Assembly: GCA_900758075.1 (NCBI GenBank)
Contig: CAAEQF010000152.1
Location: 1 to 7,963 of the forward strand
Origin: Coriobacteriia bacterium
Lineage (GTDB): Bacteria > Actinomycetota > Coriobacteriia > Coriobacteriales > QAMH01
DNA length: 7,963 nucleotides
Reading direction: 5' to 3'
Shown: positions 6,121 through 7,963 of the stretch, one piece after another
How positions within the stretch are numbered: the first letter of the stretch is position 1
How the letters are laid out: every line of letters starts with the position of its first letter
Notes under the pieces: generated by a model
What the model was told of the DNA's origin: nothing
The model's database searches: none
What the model saw: the letters and a program-made list of their open reading frames with translations, nothing else
Translations under genes and position numbers: made by a program

Positions 6121-7590
6121 CTATTCGACCGGCAGAATCTCCTCGATGCTAAACGACGCCCTGACGGAGTCGCGCGCCTCCTGCAGGCTCGCGAACTCGC
6201 CCGCTGCCAGGAACTGGACGATGAGGTTGCCGATGCTCGTGCCCTCGATGGGGCCCGCAAACACCGGGACGCCGCAGGCGTTTGCCGTCATCTGATTGAG
6301 CAGGCCGTCTTGGCAGCCGCCGCCGACGATGTTGATCGACGTGTACGTGCGGCCGGTCAGCGCGCTCAGGTCCGCGATGGCCGCGGCGTAGCAGCTGGTC
6401 AGACTCTCGTACACGCAGCGCATAATCTGCCCCGACGTCTCGGGAACGGGCTGGCCCGTCTCCTCGCAGGCGAGCCTGATCTCGTCGATCATCGACTGCG
6501 GCGCGAGAAAGCGGTCGTCGTTGACGTTCACGTAGGCGTGGAAGTCTTCCGCCTGGCGCGCAGCGGCGACGAGGTCGCCGAAGCCGATTTCGGGCTCGCC
6601 CTCCCCACGCAGCGCATGCGCGCTTTTGGCCGCGCCCTCGACGTAGCTCACGCCGTTGAACTCGCGGCGAATGGACTGGTTCATCCACAGGCCCATGATG
6701 TTTTTCAAGAAGCGGAAGCGGTACGCGTAGCCACCTTCGTTCGTGAAGTTCTGCAGGCGCGCCGCCTCGGTGGTGATGGGGCCTTGGTTCTCGACGCCGA
6801 GCAGGCTCCACGTGCCAGAGCTGATGTAGACCGCGTCGTCGTCGCGCGCCGGCACCGCCAGGAAGGCCGAGCCGGTGTCGTGCGTTGCCGGCAGCACAAC
6901 CTGCGCGTCAAAGCCGACGCGACGCTGCACCTCGGGCAGCAGGCCACCGAGCACTGCCCCCGGCATCTGCGGCGTGGCAAACAGGCGCGATGGGATGCCG
7001 AACATCTCGAGCAGGCTCGCGTCCCAGTCCTTCGTGCGAGCGTTGAGCATGTTCGTGGTGGTCGCGTTCGTGTACTCGTTGACCGCCACGCCCGTGAGCA
7101 GGTAGTTGAAGTAGTCGGGAATCATCAAAAAACGCGCGGCGCGCTCGAGCTGCTCGGGATGCTCGCCCTTGAGCGCGATCAGCTGGTAGAGCGTATTGAA
7201 CGCCTGACGCTGGATGCCGCAGGAGTGATAGAGGGAGCTGGGCTCGAGCTGCTCGTCGACGCGCTCGGGGATGCCCTGGGTGCGCTCGTCGCGGTATGCG
7301 ACGGCATCGCCCACGAGCCTGCCCTCCGCGTCGAGCAAAACGAAGTCGACGCCCCAGGTGTCGATGCCGATAGTCGAGGGGACCTTGCCCGCGTCCCTGC
7401 AAGCCTCGAGGCCCGCAAGAATGCTCTCCCACAGCATCTCGACGTCCCAGCAGTCATGCCCTGCGCTGCGCAGTTGCTTGTTGTCGAAGCGGTAGAGCTC
7501 CTCGAGGACCATACGCCCGTCCTCGACGTGCCCGAGCACGTGGCGCCCGCTCGACGCGCCGATATCTATGGCCAGATGGTAATCAGGCAT
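6121..7590 (-). CDS. rhaB: L-rhamnulokinase
   Basis: A 489-residue FGGY-family sugar kinase, the same length as E. coli RhaB. It phosphorylates L-rhamnulose with ATP to L-rhamnulose 1-phosphate in the cytoplasm. Domain I opens with the phosphate-binding IDIGASSGRH (8-17), then IGIDTWGVDF (74-83). The catalytic base is expected to be D238 in ATHDTGSA (235-242). Domain II has SSGTWSL (257-263) and the adenosine motif VGGGCQDGLLNQM (422-434), with a GTSIGN helix start at 450-455. The ATG at 7590 is preceded by AGGAG (7601-7597) at 6-nt spacing, which overlaps the end of the pyruvate kinase gene, so the two genes are only 9 bp apart. It heads the rha block, with rhaA 110 bp downstream. No frameshift or missing motif is seen. 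Confidence 0.96.
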   Translation of the reverse strand: MPDYHLAIDIGASSGRHVLGHVEDGRMVLEELYRFDNKQLRSAGHDCWDVEMLWESILAGLEACRDAGKVPSTIGIDTWGVDFVLLDAEGRLVGDAVAYRDERTQGIPERVDEQLEPSSLYHSCGIQRQAFNTLYQLIALKGEHPEQLERAARFLMIPDYFNYLLTGVAVNEYTNATTTNMLNARTKDWDASLLEMFGIPSRLFATPQMPGAVLGGLLPEVQRRVGFDAQVVLPATHDTGSAFLAVPARDDDAVYISSGTWSLLGVENQGPITTEAARLQNFTNEGGYAYRFRFLKNIMGLWMNQSIRREFNGVSYVEGAAKSAHALRGEGEPEIGFGDLVAAARQAEDFHAYVNVNDDRFLAPQSMIDEIRLACEETGQPVPETSGQIMRCVYESLTSCYAAAIADLSALTGRTYTSINIVGGGCQDGLLNQMTANACGVPVFAGPIEGTSIGNLIVQFLAAGEFASLQEARDSVRASFSIEEILPVE

Positions 7591-7596
7591 CGATGG

Positions 7597-7602
7597 CTCC
7601 TA
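7597..7602 (-). promoter_or_regulatory. Ribosome binding site of rhaB overlapping the pyk stop codon
   Basis: On the minus strand TAGGAG (7602-7597) contains the pyruvate kinase stop codon TAG (7602-7600) and the rhaB Shine-Dalgarno AGGAG, 6 nt before the rhaB ATG. The shared bases leave no room for a promoter or terminator between the genes and suggest translational coupling. Confidence 0.8.
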
Positions 7603-7962
7603 TGCGTTTGTCTCGGAATCTTTGATCTGCACGACGTACATGACGTTCGTGCCGGCATGCGCCTCGCCCGCGACAGTTGAGGTCTCGGGGCTCGTCTGGG
7701 CATCGCCTGCGGTGAAGACGGCGAGGTCGCCTGGCTTGACGAGGCCGCGAGCGAGCACCTGCTCTTGCGCGTTGGCTATGGTCTGCTGCATGGCGACGCG
7801 TGCCGGAAGCCCGCCGCTCATGGGGGTCACGCCCCAGAACAGCTGCATGCGGCGCATGACCTGCTCGGAGGGCGCGACGGCGTAGATCGGCACGCGCGGG
7901 CGCAGCTTGGAGACAGCGCGCGCCGTGCGGCCGGTGCTCGTCGGGCAGACGATGCAACTGGC
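7600..7962 (-). CDS. pyk: Pyruvate kinase, C-terminal part (partial)
   Basis: The frame is open to the window edge (first full codon at 7962) and ends at TAG 7602-7600, giving 120 C-terminal residues. They match the pyruvate kinase C-terminal domain: ASCIVCPTSTGRTARAVSK at the start, with a T-S-T-G-R-T loop like the fructose-1,6-bisphosphate phosphate-binding loop of regulated pyruvate kinases, then RPRVPIYAVAPSE, a Trp-Gly-Val-Thr-Pro segment, GDLAVFTAGD and a closing AGTNVMYVVQIK. The complete enzyme transfers phosphate from phosphoenolpyruvate to ADP. The catalytic barrel lies outside the window, so completeness and activity cannot be judged. The gene ends 9 bp before rhaB on the same strand. 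This may be a pathway-dedicated paralogue that drains triose phosphate from rhamnose cleavage, or the only pyk of the genome with the rha genes placed behind it. Confidence 0.9.
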   Translation of the reverse strand, partial: ASCIVCPTSTGRTARAVSKLRPRVPIYAVAPSEQVMRRMQLFWGVTPMSGGLPARVAMQQTIANAQEQVLARGLVKPGDLAVFTAGDAQTSPETSTVAGEAHAGTNVMYVVQIKDSETNA

Positions 7963-7963
7963 A

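Noticed and set aside
6067..7680. A 537-residue open frame on the plus strand opposite rhaB
   Set aside because: It is antisense to a full-length rhamnulokinase with every motif intact and has the low-complexity composition of a GC shadow.
1..7963. A novel defence, mobile or biosynthetic system
   Set aside because: All sizeable coding frames that survive inspection belong to known families (hydro-lyase, antiporter, rha enzymes, MFS, pyruvate kinase), and no transposase, integrase, toxin or reverse transcriptase motif was seen on either strand.

Overview
The window is a high-GC stretch of bacterial chromosome whose core is an L-rhamnose catabolic operon on the minus strand. Strong G/C bias at third codon positions, Shine-Dalgarno-led genes and the type of CPA2-like antiporter suggest a high-GC actinobacterial genome, possibly a gut or oral Coriobacteriia such as Collinsella or Olsenella. 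This placement is tentative because the window holds no rRNA or other marker gene.

Plus strand, 1-1887: the last 54 codons of a class I fumarase/tartrate dehydratase beta subunit are followed after 60 bp by a complete 553-residue CPA2-type cation:proton antiporter. The antiporter has a glutamate where the family usually has the core aspartate, and a long charged helical tail. A perfect 13-bp hairpin at 1943-1971 closes this unit and the convergent rhamnose operon.

Minus strand, 7962 down to 2001, in transcription order: the 3' end of a pyruvate kinase gene (pyk), rhaB (L-rhamnulokinase), rhaA (L-rhamnose isomerase), rhaD (L-rhamnulose-1-phosphate aldolase), rhaM (L-rhamnose mutarotase) and a sugar-porter-like MFS permease. 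Together these give uptake (inferred for the permease), anomer interconversion, isomerisation, phosphorylation and cleavage to dihydroxyacetone phosphate plus L-lactaldehyde. The pyk stop codon overlaps the rhaB ribosome binding site, so a lower-glycolysis enzyme looks built into the sugar operon. No rhamnose regulator, no lactaldehyde reductase or dehydrogenase, and no rhamnosidase lies inside the window.

The gaps within the operon are structured. The rhaB-rhaA gap (110 nt) holds tandem inverted repeats and an 11-bp-phased direct repeat. The rhaA-rhaD gap (74 nt) holds a convincing intrinsic terminator or attenuator pointing along the operon. The rhaD-rhaM gap (104 nt) holds a REP-like cluster of three copies of one 15-mer. 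I found no CRISPR array, tRNA, rRNA, transposase or defence gene, and no evidence of a wholly new system. The unusual aspects are the pyk linkage and the intra-operon RNA structures. No stretch over 300 bp lacks a gene.
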